Shown: piece after piece, positions 8,864 through 16,511 of the stretch | Layout: each line of letters starts with the position of its first letter | Position numbering within the stretch: position 1 is the stretch's first letter | Assembly: GCA_030442055.1 (NCBI GenBank) | Contig: JAUJEB010000005.1 | Coordinates: 62,001 to 126,000 of the forward strand | Origin: Agaribacillus aureus | Lineage (GTDB): Bacteria; Bacteroidota; Bacteroidia; Cytophagales; Cyclobacteriaceae | Direction: 5' to 3' | DNA length: 64,000 bases | The notes under the pieces: model-generated | The model's database searches: none | What the model saw: the letters and a program-made list of their open reading frames with translations, nothing else | What the model was told of the DNA's origin: nothing | Made by a program: the position numbers and the translations under genes

Positions 8864-9047
8864 AAGGGAGTTAGCCGGTAACTTACAATGCCCGCAAATA
8901 CTTTTGATCAAATATTGATTTGCCGGAAGTCAAGCACTCTTGACAGGGTTTGATATTAAAGCATGGTTATGCCTCGGTAAATGCAAAATTAAGTTTTAAT
9001 CGAACAAACAATTTTATCCAATTTATAATCAATAATCTCAAGTTAAC

Positions 9048-9455
9048 ATGGCAAAAAAAATCTCGGATATTGAAGGAATCGGACCTAAATACGCTTCTAA
9101 GCTTCAGAAAGCAGGCGTACGGTCAGTCGCTGGTTTATTAAAAATGTGTTGCGACAAAAAAGGAAGAAAGTCAGTTGCAGAGCAATCAGGTATTGATGCT
9201 TCTCAATTACTGAAGTGGGCGAACATGGCAGACCTTTACAGGATCAAAGGTGTTGGTAGTGAATATTCAGAGTTATTGGAAGCATCTGGCGTGGATACTG
9301 TAAAGGAATTGAGAAACAGAAAGCCGGAAAACCTTCACGCTAAAATGGTTGAAGTAAATACCAAGAAAAAGCTGGTAAGACAACTCCCGACAGCGAAGCA
9401 GGTTTCAGATTTTGTAGCTCAGGCCAAAAAACTGAACCCTGTCATCACGCACTAA
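9048..9455 (+). CDS. DUF4332 helix-hairpin-helix protein
   Basis: The 135-residue protein consists of two helix-hairpin-helix units: ISDIEGIGPKYASKLQKAGV (about 4-23) and LYRIKGVGSEYSELLEASGV (about 62-81). Each has a GIG or GVG hairpin typical of sequence-independent DNA contact. This arrangement matches DUF4332, which is distantly similar to parts of topoisomerase and ribosomal HhH domains. It has no catalytic domain and no signal peptide. Its cellular role is unknown; weak DNA binding is inference. The gene is isolated, with 185 bases free upstream. Confidence 0.8.
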   Translation: MAKKISDIEGIGPKYASKLQKAGVRSVAGLLKMCCDKKGRKSVAEQSGIDASQLLKWANMADLYRIKGVGSEYSELLEASGVDTVKELRNRKPENLHAKMVEVNTKKKLVRQLPTAKQVSDFVAQAKKLNPVITH

Positions 9456-9635
9456 GATTTCATGTAATCCCCGGGCAGGGCACTGACCCCTTTTAAAGGC
9501 CTTGCCCAGGGACATAAAACCTTGCCACGATGGCATCATTCCCCTGAAAATAATACAGCATATTTCCCAATTCTAGCCTTAGGCTATTTCACCTTACACA
9601 CCATCCGTCGAGTGCACATTTCTTTTGACAACAAA

Positions 9636-10052
9636 TCAATCCCAGGCGCCCAAAATAGCACCCATAATTCCTAAAAATACAATCTGATAGCCAGCATCAA
9701 TAAACCAAAGTTTCAGGGATTTTCTTTGATACAACATGTTAATCCCCATAGAGGCTCCTACAAAAACCAACCCAATATAAATGCCGTGTTTTAACCCTGA
9801 AAGCCAGGTGATTTCCTGATCGAAATGGCCTTGAATCAGCATCGCCATTCCCAGGCCCATTATTAACATTAAAACAAAGCTCGATCCGAATATCTTCCCC
9901 ATATTAGCGCCTTTAAGATCCTCATCGGAAAAACCCAATTCAAGCTGCCAGGTCTTACCAAAAAGAGCAGGACTGTACCACAAAGCACCAAGGGCAAAGC
10001 TAACGATGGCTGATACTAAAACAGCCAGGAAATTAATACTTGCAAATTCCAT
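9636..10052 (-). CDS. DUF1761 integral membrane protein
   Basis: The 138-residue protein has four hydrophobic segments: about 5-25 (NFLAVLVSAIVSFALGALWY), 50-72, 83-102 and 115-135. After the first it carries YSPALFGKTWQLELGFSDEDL. The short loop with WYSP and LFGKTW is characteristic of DUF1761, a small inner-membrane family of unknown function. The start is the ATG complementary to 10050-10052. A plausible promoter lies just upstream (10072-10101). It is followed on the left by an unassigned gap and converges with the DUF4332 gene. Confidence 0.8.
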   Translation of the reverse strand: MEFASINFLAVLVSAIVSFALGALWYSPALFGKTWQLELGFSDEDLKGANMGKIFGSSFVLMLIMGLGMAMLIQGHFDQEITWLSGLKHGIYIGLVFVGASMGINMLYQRKSLKLWFIDAGYQIVFLGIMGAILGAWD

Positions 10053-10071
10053 AATGATAGGTTTTTATTAG

Positions 10072-10101
10072 CAAATAGATTTTTAACGGATAATATACAA
10101 A
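10072..10101 (-). promoter_or_regulatory. Probable promoter of the DUF1761 gene
   Basis: On the minus strand a TTTG (complement of 10098-10101) is followed after 18 bases by TCTATTTG (complement of 10072-10079), which has one mismatch to TAnnTTTG. It ends 20 bases before the start codon. Confidence 0.45.
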
Positions 10102-10142
10102 ATTTAACCGAATTGGGCCCTTGGGGTGAAAAACCGGTGACC

Positions 10143-11288
10143 TTATCTTAGATATATCTCCGTGTCCGGATAGAATGCCAGCCAGGCAAAAGCAAAGTGG
10201 TTACTGTGTGGCTCAATCCTTAATTGCTGCCCTTTCAACGAACCCTGGCGGCAAAGACCGGTAACATCCCATTTTGAATTTGTTTGTTGATCGATAAAAT
10301 GGCTGTTACGCTTTTCGAAAACCAACACACGCCCGTTCAGCTCCGCATCGAAAACCGTGGCAGTTCCGACCGTTTTAGATTGTGAAATCTGCCTGGCATC
10401 CAAAACCGATACGGCATCGGACTGATAAAAGAGGACTACATTTTTCCCTTCAAAAAAATCATTAATTACACCCTGGTCCCTGATTATTGAAAAAGGATAG
10501 ATTTTGTATTTTTTCCCAGACCTGATATCCACAACGCGCTCCATGGCTGGCAACCTGCTGTCGATTTTTGAAGGATGAATGAACTGGTCAAAGGGTGAAT
10601 TATTTAGATTGTCATAGTTTACATAGGGGTTATTTCCATAGCGGCCCTCTACAGAGGTGCCGGTCCGGTGGCTTAGTATTTTGCCTTTTGGATAACGTTG
10701 AAAAAATTCGCCCACAGTTAATACCAGCGACGGGATCACCGTTAACATCGAGCCGGCGTAGTCCCCGACAATACACTGTCCCATAAGCTGCTGCCACCAC
10801 GATTCTGTCTGACGATCATACATGATCATATCGCTGTTTCTTAACATGCCTGACACCTCAAATTCAAGCAAGTGTGTCTGTCCCTGAAAAGTCAACCGGC
10901 GATCATATACAATACTGGCATTGCACAACGGGCAATAAGTGGGCAAAATTGGAATCCCACCCAAACTGTCGTTAGCGATTTCGTGCATGGTCAACATATT
11001 CAGTGGGTAGGCCTTCGCCTCTCCGTTAATGGCAACAGCTATGACCGGTTCATGCCTAAAGAAATTTGCCAGCCCTCGCGTTTTTCCATAGAACTGCGGA
11101 AAATCAATGATGGGAAAGGTTTTCCTTGGAACAACACCTGTAATCTCGGATAGCGCTACCACACGGTTTTTGGTATTCGTTTTCCATCGATAAGTAATTT
11201 TCCGTGGATTATTTATTTGTGCAGGGGCTTCAGCACACAAGAAACTACCAAGGATGCACAAAATAATTAGCAAAACAGGTTTTTGCAT
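10143..11288 (-). CDS. DUF3179 domain-containing exported protein
   Basis: The 381-residue product begins with a signal peptide (about 1-22, ending SFLCAEAPAQ). The rest matches DUF3179: IIDFPQFYGKTRGLANFFRHEPVIAVAINGEAKAYPLNML followed by LPTYCPLCNASIVYDRRL. The CPLC pair and the later HFIDQQTNSKWDVTG block are family hallmarks. It is probably periplasmic. No activity is established for the family. A nested perfect inverted repeat occupies the leader immediately before the ATG, so translation or transcription may be controlled there. It is transcribed alone. Confidence 0.85.
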   Translation of the reverse strand: MQKPVLLIILCILGSFLCAEAPAQINNPRKITYRWKTNTKNRVVALSEITGVVPRKTFPIIDFPQFYGKTRGLANFFRHEPVIAVAINGEAKAYPLNMLTMHEIANDSLGGIPILPTYCPLCNASIVYDRRLTFQGQTHLLEFEVSGMLRNSDMIMYDRQTESWWQQLMGQCIVGDYAGSMLTVIPSLVLTVGEFFQRYPKGKILSHRTGTSVEGRYGNNPYVNYDNLNNSPFDQFIHPSKIDSRLPAMERVVDIRSGKKYKIYPFSIIRDQGVINDFFEGKNVVLFYQSDAVSVLDARQISQSKTVGTATVFDAELNGRVLVFEKRNSHFIDQQTNSKWDVTGLCRQGSLKGQQLRIEPHSNHFAFAWLAFYPDTEIYLR

Positions 11289-11292
11289 GACA

Positions 11293-11334
11293 GTGAAAAT
11301 CAGGGTTTAACTTTACTGTTAAACCAATTTTCAC
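11293..11334 (-). promoter_or_regulatory. Nested inverted repeat in the leader of the DUF3179 gene
   Basis: Two perfect 8-bp inverted repeats are stacked: GTGAAAAT (11293-11300) with ATTTTCAC (11327-11334) outside, and GGTTTAAC (11304-11311) with GTTAAACC (11318-11325) inside. The loop is 6 bases, with 3 and 1 unpaired bases between the stems. In RNA this is a strong hairpin ending 4 bases before the ATG. It could sequester the start or be a double operator. Confidence 0.55.
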
Positions 11335-11681
11335 AGGTTTTCATTCATTTCATGGGCCAAATCATTAGTTTATATCCCATAAATTGAAGCAGTGGCAGTG
11401 TACTTTAGTGACTTAAAAGTGCCTCCTACCAGCCAGGAGCTGTTGCGCCTAAAAATAACTGCGAAAAATTGAGGGCTTTTATGGTAGTTATAAACTTCCC
11501 GCATTGGGGGCTTCAGATGCAATCTGAAGCCAGACTCAATTGTATGTTTCTATGTCAGCGCCATCTTATTGAGGCTTCAAGTCAACAAAAAGCAGACCTT
11601 GATTTATGTGTTTTTCTTTCATCTTGAAAACATCGCTGGGTAAATCCAGGTTGGTCAAAAAGCCGGAAGAGTTGCCACGTT
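11335..11681. other. Non-coding gap with a perfect hairpin
   Basis: No credible gene is seen in this 347-base stretch between the DUF3179 and VOC genes. It holds a perfect 10-bp inverted repeat, GGCTTCAGAT-gca-ATCTGAAGCC (11509-11531). No T tract follows, so a classic terminator is unlikely. A related GAGGCTTCAAG occurs about 40 bases further on. Confidence 0.5.
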
Positions 11682-12101
11682 TTAGGAGGACTCTTTTTGT
11701 GTTAGCGAAAACCAATTTCCCGAGTCGTCCTTAAACAAAGCTTCAAATGCATAAAATTCTTTGGTTGGTTCTTTTATGAATACAACCCCTTTGGCTTTTA
11801 ACTCTTCGTAGGTTGCAAGCAGGTCGTTACATTCAAAAACACCAAAGCCAAATGTCCCGTTTTTAACCATCTCTCTCATTTGCATCGCCGCTTCTTTTTT
11901 GAACATCATACCTTCTTTGATGGACATTAAAACAATTTCCAGATACGGTTGCTCGGGAGGGGAAACCGTCAACCATCTTTGTCCGGGCCCCATCGGGGCA
12001 TCGGTGTGAATCTTAAATCCAAGTTTATTGACATAAAAGTCGCAAGCGCTGTCTTGATTTAAAACAAATACGCTTACATGTTTCAATTTTGTAATCATCA
12101 T
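11682..12101 (-). CDS. VOC (glyoxalase/bleomycin-resistance) family protein
   Basis: The 139-residue protein has the paired beta-alpha-beta-beta-beta modules of the vicinal oxygen chelate fold: KLKHVSVFVLNQDSACDFYVNKLGF (about 4-28) and FGVFECNDLLATYEELKAKGVVFIKEP (about 85-111), ending FKDDSGNWFSLTQ. His at about 8 and Glu in PYLEIVL (about 53) are possible metal ligands. The substrate is unknown. It lies 45 bases behind an AraC-type regulator on the same strand, so the two are likely one operon. Two ATG codons (12101 and 12098) can serve as the start. Confidence 0.85.
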   Translation of the reverse strand: MMITKLKHVSVFVLNQDSACDFYVNKLGFKIHTDAPMGPGQRWLTVSPPEQPYLEIVLMSIKEGMMFKKEAAMQMREMVKNGTFGFGVFECNDLLATYEELKAKGVVFIKEPTKEFYAFEALFKDDSGNWFSLTQKESS

Positions 12102-12146
12102 TAACTCTTTTAATTCGTGAAAAACGACGTTAATATCGTCAATGAT

Positions 12147-12599
12147 TTATTCGGGGACTTCTTCGAAATTGCTCTTTTGTTTCCAGCCGTAGTTTTCAGC
12201 AAAACAGTTTGGAACAAAACGCAGCGGCGTTTTCAAAACCTGCGCTTTGATTTGCTGTTGTTGCAAAAGATAGGCGGAAGGAGAGGTTCCAACAAGCCGC
12301 TTGAAAAGCCCGCTAAATGAACTTATGCTTTCAAACCCTACTAAAAAACAAACCTCGGTCACTGATTTATTATTACCTAAAAGTTCCATCGCCTTTTCTA
12401 TTCTCACCGCCGTTAAATATTGGTAGGGCGTTTTATGGTAAATCTTTTTAAATAACCGCAAAAAATGATACTTTGAAAAAAAAGCCTCTCCGGCTATATT
12501 ATCAAGGTCAAGATGATCCGCAAAATTCTTGTCAATAAAAAGTTTCGCCTGCACAATTCTTCGGTACAGATACACATTTGAATAGGGTTCTTTGTCCAT
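12147..12599 (-). CDS. AraC-family transcriptional regulator (HTH only)
   Basis: The product is essentially one AraC DNA-binding domain: YLYRRIVQAKLFIDKNFADHLDLDNIAGEAFFSKYHFLRLFKKIYHKTPYQYL carries the first helix-turn-helix, and SVTEVCFLVGFESISSFSGLFKRLVGTSPSAY the second. No sensor domain is present, and a basic tail of about 35 residues ends it. I chose the ATG at 12599 (MDKEPYSNVYL) because the frame further upstream opens only at a TTG. The product is then 150 aa. The VOC gene follows 45 bases downstream and is probably its target. Confidence 0.85.
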   Translation of the reverse strand: MDKEPYSNVYLYRRIVQAKLFIDKNFADHLDLDNIAGEAFFSKYHFLRLFKKIYHKTPYQYLTAVRIEKAMELLGNNKSVTEVCFLVGFESISSFSGLFKRLVGTSPSAYLLQQQQIKAQVLKTPLRFVPNCFAENYGWKQKSNFEEVPE

Positions 12600-12741
12600 G
12601 AATTTTACATTGTCTAATAATTTAGCCTTAACCTCCTGAAAAACCAAATTTATTTATAGGGATTGCTTCCGAGTAGCGGCTTATAAAAACTACCCTTTTA
12701 AGGCAGTCCCTTACCTGTTAAAAAATTGCGCTTAACCAAAG

Positions 12742-12749
12742 TAATTTTG
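12742..12749 (+). promoter_or_regulatory. -7 promoter element of the ABC permease gene
   Basis: TAATTTTG exactly matches TAnnTTTG, 68 bases before the ATG at 12818. No good TTTG is seen about 20 bases upstream, so this call rests on one element. Confidence 0.35.
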
Positions 12750-12817
12750 GACATTAATTTATAAATTACTGAATCAAAATCTCAAAAATTTAGGTTAACA
12801 CCCAATCCGCTACAGCC

Positions 12818-15235
12818 ATGATAAAAAATTATTTCATCTCAGCATTACGGAATTTTCTGCATCACAAGTCCTTTACCTTTCTCAATGTATTGGGACTGTC
12901 TATTGGCCTTGCCGCCAGTTTGCTTATTTTACAATATGTGAAATATGAGAAAAGTTTTGATACCTTCCATAGCCAGGCCGAAAATATTTATCGGATACAA
13001 TACAATGTCTATCAAAACAATAAGCTAACGGTTGAATCGGCAGCTGCCGTTCCTGCCTCAGGGCCCGCGTTGAAAGATAACTTTCCGGAGGTTAAACAAT
13101 TTACCCGGTTATTCCCCTTTACAGGCACAATTAACTATCGCAACGCCGGCGGGCAGGACAAAACTTTCCGGGAGGAAAAAATGCAGATTACTGATCCGGC
13201 GGTTTTTGAAGTTTTTGATTTTAACCTGATCCTCGGTAATGCCGAGACAGCGTTACTTGGTCCGGATAAAGCGGTGATCTCAGAAAGCGCTGCCAGAAAA
13301 CTGTTTGGAGAAGAGGATCCAATGAATAAATATATCACCTTTAACGGTGAGCGAAAAGCCGAAGTAACCGGTGTGTTTGCAGATGTCCCTGATAATTCAC
13401 ACATTAAGTTCAACGTTTTACTGTCCTACCAAACCTTAAACAACGAAACTAGTAACGATTCTGAGACTAATTGGGAATGGTATGATTTTAATACCTATGT
13501 GCTGGTTGATCCCTCCGCCGATGTAAACGAACTTCAGTCGAAGTGGGATGATTACCTACAAAAAGAACATGGAGAAAAATGGGAAAAGGGCGGTTTCAAG
13601 CAGGAGTTTATCCTACAACCATTGCTTGATATTCACTTATATTCAAACCTTTTGCAGGAGTCAATGCCCGAAGAACAGGGGGATGGTAATGCCGTTTATT
13701 TTCTTACTATCATTGCCTTGTTCATCCTTATTATCGCCTGGGTAAACTACATCAACCTCGCCACGGCCAAGTCTTTTGAAAGGGCCAACGAGGTGGGAGT
13801 CAGGAAAGTCATGGGTGCGCATCAAGGCCAATTGATGTATCAGTTTTTAACAGAATCTTTTATGATCAATCTGCTGGCAACCGTCGTAGCATTGATCGTA
13901 GTTTGGGTCTCCTGGCCATCTTTTGCTGCCCTGGCGGGTAGAAATATCCCCATTAGTTTTATGTTTGAAACTGACTTTGTCTTGTTATTATCACTATTTT
14001 TCGCGGCCGGCACCTTGTTGTCAGGTTTTTATCCAGCCCTGATCCTTTCGTCATTTAAACCCATTATGGTGCTAAAGGGCCGGCTGGTAACCTCAAAGGG
14101 AAGTATTCTCCGGCAATCGCTGGTAATCTTCCAGTTTGTGGCTTCCGTATTTCTGATCAGCGGTACGGTGATTGTTTATCAGCAATTAAGCTTTATGCAG
14201 AATCGCGATCTGGGAATCAATATTGACCAAACCCTGGTATTAAAGGGGCCAAGTGTCACCGATTCCCTTTATGCACAAAATCTTGAGACCTTTAAGAATG
14301 AAGTTTTGAAAATAGCAGGTATAAAACAGCTGACGGCCTCTTCCAATGTACCAGGTAATGAAATTTTCTGGACCCGGGGGATCGAAAGATTGCAGGGAGG
14401 CCCTGAAAGTGACATTATTGTATACAATGCTTCTATCGATGAAGACTATATCCCTGCCTTTGATCTCAAATTGGTAGCCGGCAGAAATCTCACACAAAAT
14501 ATCAAGGGCGATCAGAAGAGGCTCCTGCTTAACAGGGCCCTGGCGGATGCCCTCGAATTCCGGAATCCCGAAGAGGCTATAGGCAAAAAAGTAAGACTGG
14601 GTGGCGATACACTCGAAATTGCCGGAGTGCTCGAAAATTATCATCAAATGTCGCTTAAAAATAAAGTCGCGCCGTTGGCACTAAGATTATGGCCTTCAAG
14701 GGCTTTTTTCTCCTTTAAGATTGAAACCGATAACTACCATCAAATCCTCGCCAGTCTGGAGGAACCCTGGCGCACCATTTTTCCAGGCAACCCGGTTGAA
14801 TACTTTTTCCTGGATGAATTTTTCAATCGCCAGTATAAAAGCGATCATCAGTTTGGGCGTGTTTTTGGTTTGTTTTCCGCATTAGCCATTTTTGTTGCCT
14901 GCCTGGGCTTGTCTGGTCTGGCTTCTTTCATGACTATTCAACGAACCAAGGAAATTGGTGTGAGAAAGGTACTGGGCTCAACCGCCTACAACATTGTGTT
15001 GCTACTTTCCAAAGGATTTATACAATTGGTCATCATCGCTAATCTGATTGCCTGGCCGCTGGCCTGGTGGGTAATGAACAATTGGTTGGACGCTTTTCCT
15101 TATCACATTGACATCAATCCTTTACTGTTTCTTTTCGCCGGGCTGGGTGTCATTCTAATCGCGTTTTTATCTGTAGGTTTTCAAACACTAAAAGCCGCCA
15201 TGTTGAACCCCGCCGATACACTAAAATATGAATAA
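12818..15235 (+). CDS. FtsX/MacB-type ABC transporter permease (805 aa)
   Basis: This is the long Bacteroidota permease type with two FtsX domains in one chain. The N-terminus MIKNYFISALRNFLHHKSFTFLNVLGLSIGLAASLLI is the family signature and first membrane helix (about 20-40). A large periplasmic MacB-like domain (about 45-280) follows, then three helices of FtsX domain 1 (about 285-410), a helix at about 428-450, a second periplasmic domain, and FtsX domain 2 (about 685-800). Such proteins pair with a MacB-like ATPase and work by mechanotransmission. No ATPase gene is adjacent, so its partner is elsewhere. Export of a peptide or drug is possible but not shown. Confidence 0.9.
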   Translation: MIKNYFISALRNFLHHKSFTFLNVLGLSIGLAASLLILQYVKYEKSFDTFHSQAENIYRIQYNVYQNNKLTVESAAAVPASGPALKDNFPEVKQFTRLFPFTGTINYRNAGGQDKTFREEKMQITDPAVFEVFDFNLILGNAETALLGPDKAVISESAARKLFGEEDPMNKYITFNGERKAEVTGVFADVPDNSHIKFNVLLSYQTLNNETSNDSETNWEWYDFNTYVLVDPSADVNELQSKWDDYLQKEHGEKWEKGGFKQEFILQPLLDIHLYSNLLQESMPEEQGDGNAVYFLTIIALFILIIAWVNYINLATAKSFERANEVGVRKVMGAHQGQLMYQFLTESFMINLLATVVALIVVWVSWPSFAALAGRNIPISFMFETDFVLLLSLFFAAGTLLSGFYPALILSSFKPIMVLKGRLVTSKGSILRQSLVIFQFVASVFLISGTVIVYQQLSFMQNRDLGINIDQTLVLKGPSVTDSLYAQNLETFKNEVLKIAGIKQLTASSNVPGNEIFWTRGIERLQGGPESDIIVYNASIDEDYIPAFDLKLVAGRNLTQNIKGDQKRLLLNRALADALEFRNPEEAIGKKVRLGGDTLEIAGVLENYHQMSLKNKVAPLALRLWPSRAFFSFKIETDNYHQILASLEEPWRTIFPGNPVEYFFLDEFFNRQYKSDHQFGRVFGLFSALAIFVACLGLSGLASFMTIQRTKEIGVRKVLGSTAYNIVLLLSKGFIQLVIIANLIAWPLAWWVMNNWLDAFPYHIDINPLLFLFAGLGVILIAFLSVGFQTLKAAMLNPADTLKYE

Positions 15236-15266
15236 GCCTGTCCGTACAATGGCCGATAAGGGTATT

Positions 15267-15295
15267 TTTCAGATCAAATGATCTGCTTAACTTTG
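15267..15295 (+). promoter_or_regulatory. Promoter and palindromic operator of the Nudix gene
   Basis: TTTC (15267-15270), a 17-base spacer and a perfect -7 element TAACTTTG (15288-15295) form a promoter 22 bases before the Nudix ATG. The spacer contains CAGATCA-aa-TGATCTG (15270-15285), a perfect 16-bp palindrome. Its position between the two elements suits a repressor site. Confidence 0.55.
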
Positions 15296-15317
15296 TATAA
15301 ACGGTTAAATCAAAGAT

Positions 15318-15770
15318 ATGAACAGATATCCGGAACCAACGGTAGGGGCCATTATTGTTAACCCCTCCAATAAAATCCTTCTTTGTAAATCCTCAAAATG
15401 GCATGATAAATATGTAATCCCGGGAGGACACATTGAGAAGGGGGAAAAAATGGAAGATGCGCTAAAACGGGAAGTCAAGGAAGAAACCGGGCTGGATATT
15501 TTTGATATTGAGCTTATTAGCCTGCAGGAAAGTATTTACAGTAAAACATTTCGAGAAGACAGGCATTTTATTTTTATCGATTTCCTGTGCAGAACAAATG
15601 ATTCCAAGGTGATACTGAATGACGAAGCAGATGAATATTTCTGGGCAAGCCTGGATGAAATTACTTCCCTGGACCTCGGCGGCTATACCAGGCAGTTTTT
15701 TACAGAATTCAACAAAAAAAATTCTGCTTATAAAAAACATATATTCTATCAATATGTCGGCGAGATTTAA
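15318..15770 (+). CDS. Nudix hydrolase
   Basis: The 150-residue protein carries a complete Nudix box, GGHIEKGEKMEDALKREVKEETG (about 38-60), with the metal-binding REVKEE. Nudix enzymes hydrolyse nucleoside diphosphates joined to another group; the substrate cannot be read from the sequence. The N-terminal strand PTVGAIIVNPSNKILLCKS is typical of the ADP-ribose pyrophosphatase/MutT-like branch. The gene has its own promoter with a 16-bp palindrome between the promoter elements. sigZ follows on the same strand after 92 bases. Confidence 0.9.
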   Translation: MNRYPEPTVGAIIVNPSNKILLCKSSKWHDKYVIPGGHIEKGEKMEDALKREVKEETGLDIFDIELISLQESIYSKTFREDRHFIFIDFLCRTNDSKVILNDEADEYFWASLDEITSLDLGGYTRQFFTEFNKKNSAYKKHIFYQYVGEI

Positions 15771-15818
15771 GGATTAGGAGTTGTCATTTTAGTTTAAATA
15801 GAAATTTTCATCATACGT

Positions 15819-15832
15819 CGCAAATTTTTGCG
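15819..15832. repeat. Inverted repeat upstream of sigZ
   Basis: CGCAAA-tt-TTTGCG is a perfect 6-bp inverted repeat 31 bases before sigZ. Close to the start, CGTCTA (15851-15856) resembles an ECF-type -10 element, but no matching -35 is apparent. An operator or an autoregulated ECF promoter is possible. Confidence 0.3.
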
Positions 15833-15862
15833 TCCTAATCCAATGGTCACCGTCTATATAGT

Positions 15863-16441
15863 ATGAAGGTGAATTTTACTATGGAAAATATTTATACCAT
15901 CTGGAAAGACGTCTACAAAAATTTGGAATTTATGTTGGCGACAGATGTAAAGGACAAAGAGGCCAGAAAGGATTTGTTGCATGATATTTTCTTAAAGATC
16001 CATGCTAACATCACCAGTCTTAAAAGCCATGAAAAACTACTGCCCTGGGTTCGCAGTATTACGCGGAACGTTATCGCTGATCATTATCGCGCCGGCAAAA
16101 AGAATGTTTTTGTATCGGAAGTGCCGGACATAGCCTCGCCCGACGAGGACTATCTGAATGACAAGATTATCAGCTGCGTGATGCCCATGATCGATCAATT
16201 GGATGATAAATACCGCGAAGCCATTTTGCTTAGTGAATTAAAGGGAATCAAGCAGAAGGAAATCGCCAGTAATCTGAACATTTCCTTTTCAGGCGCCAAA
16301 TCGAGGGTCCAGCGCGGAAGGAAAAAATTAAAAGAAATGATCCTGCAATGTTGTGAGATAGAAGCTGATGTCTACGGCAACATTATCGATTATTCCAAAA
16401 GAGAACGTTGCGCTACCAATTGTCCTCCATCCAAAAAATAA
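15863..16441 (+). CDS. sigZ: ECF-type RNA polymerase sigma factor SigZ
   Basis: The 192-residue protein contains sigma region 2 (about 20-85, KDLLHDIFLKIHANI and LPWVRSITRNVIADHYRA) and region 4 (about 112-160, LDDKYREAILLSELKGIKQKEIASNLNISFSGAKSRVQRGRKKLKE). It would direct RNA polymerase to its own promoter set. The tail, CCEIEADVYGNIIDYSKRERCATNC, is Cys-rich as in other SigZ proteins and could sense thiols or metal, which is inference. No anti-sigma gene is adjacent. The next gene, arsM, begins 70 bases after its stop. A second ATG at 15881 (MENIYTIW) gives a start closer to typical homologues. Confidence 0.85.
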   Translation: MKVNFTMENIYTIWKDVYKNLEFMLATDVKDKEARKDLLHDIFLKIHANITSLKSHEKLLPWVRSITRNVIADHYRAGKKNVFVSEVPDIASPDEDYLNDKIISCVMPMIDQLDDKYREAILLSELKGIKQKEIASNLNISFSGAKSRVQRGRKKLKEMILQCCEIEADVYGNIIDYSKRERCATNCPPSKK

Positions 16442-16511
16442 TGACTATGACAGGTTTGCGTCTTTTTATAATGTTGGTCGTCTCTTAAGTAGAATCAAAA
16501 ATTTTAAAGTT

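Noticed and set aside
8950-9141. Plus-strand frame of 63 residues before the DUF4332 gene
   Set aside because: It overlaps the start of the well-supported DUF4332 gene in another frame and has no features.
9463-9517. TCCCCGGGCAGGG / CCTTGCCCAGGGA imperfect hairpin as terminator of the DUF4332 gene
   Set aside because: Mismatches occur in the stem and no T tract follows, so it was not called.
9602-9613. CATCCGTCGAGT shared with 31690-31701
   Set aside because: A 12-mer repeated once in 64 kb on both strands is expected by chance.
12117-12320. Plus-strand frame opposite the AraC gene
   Set aside because: It is the mirror of the AraC coding region.
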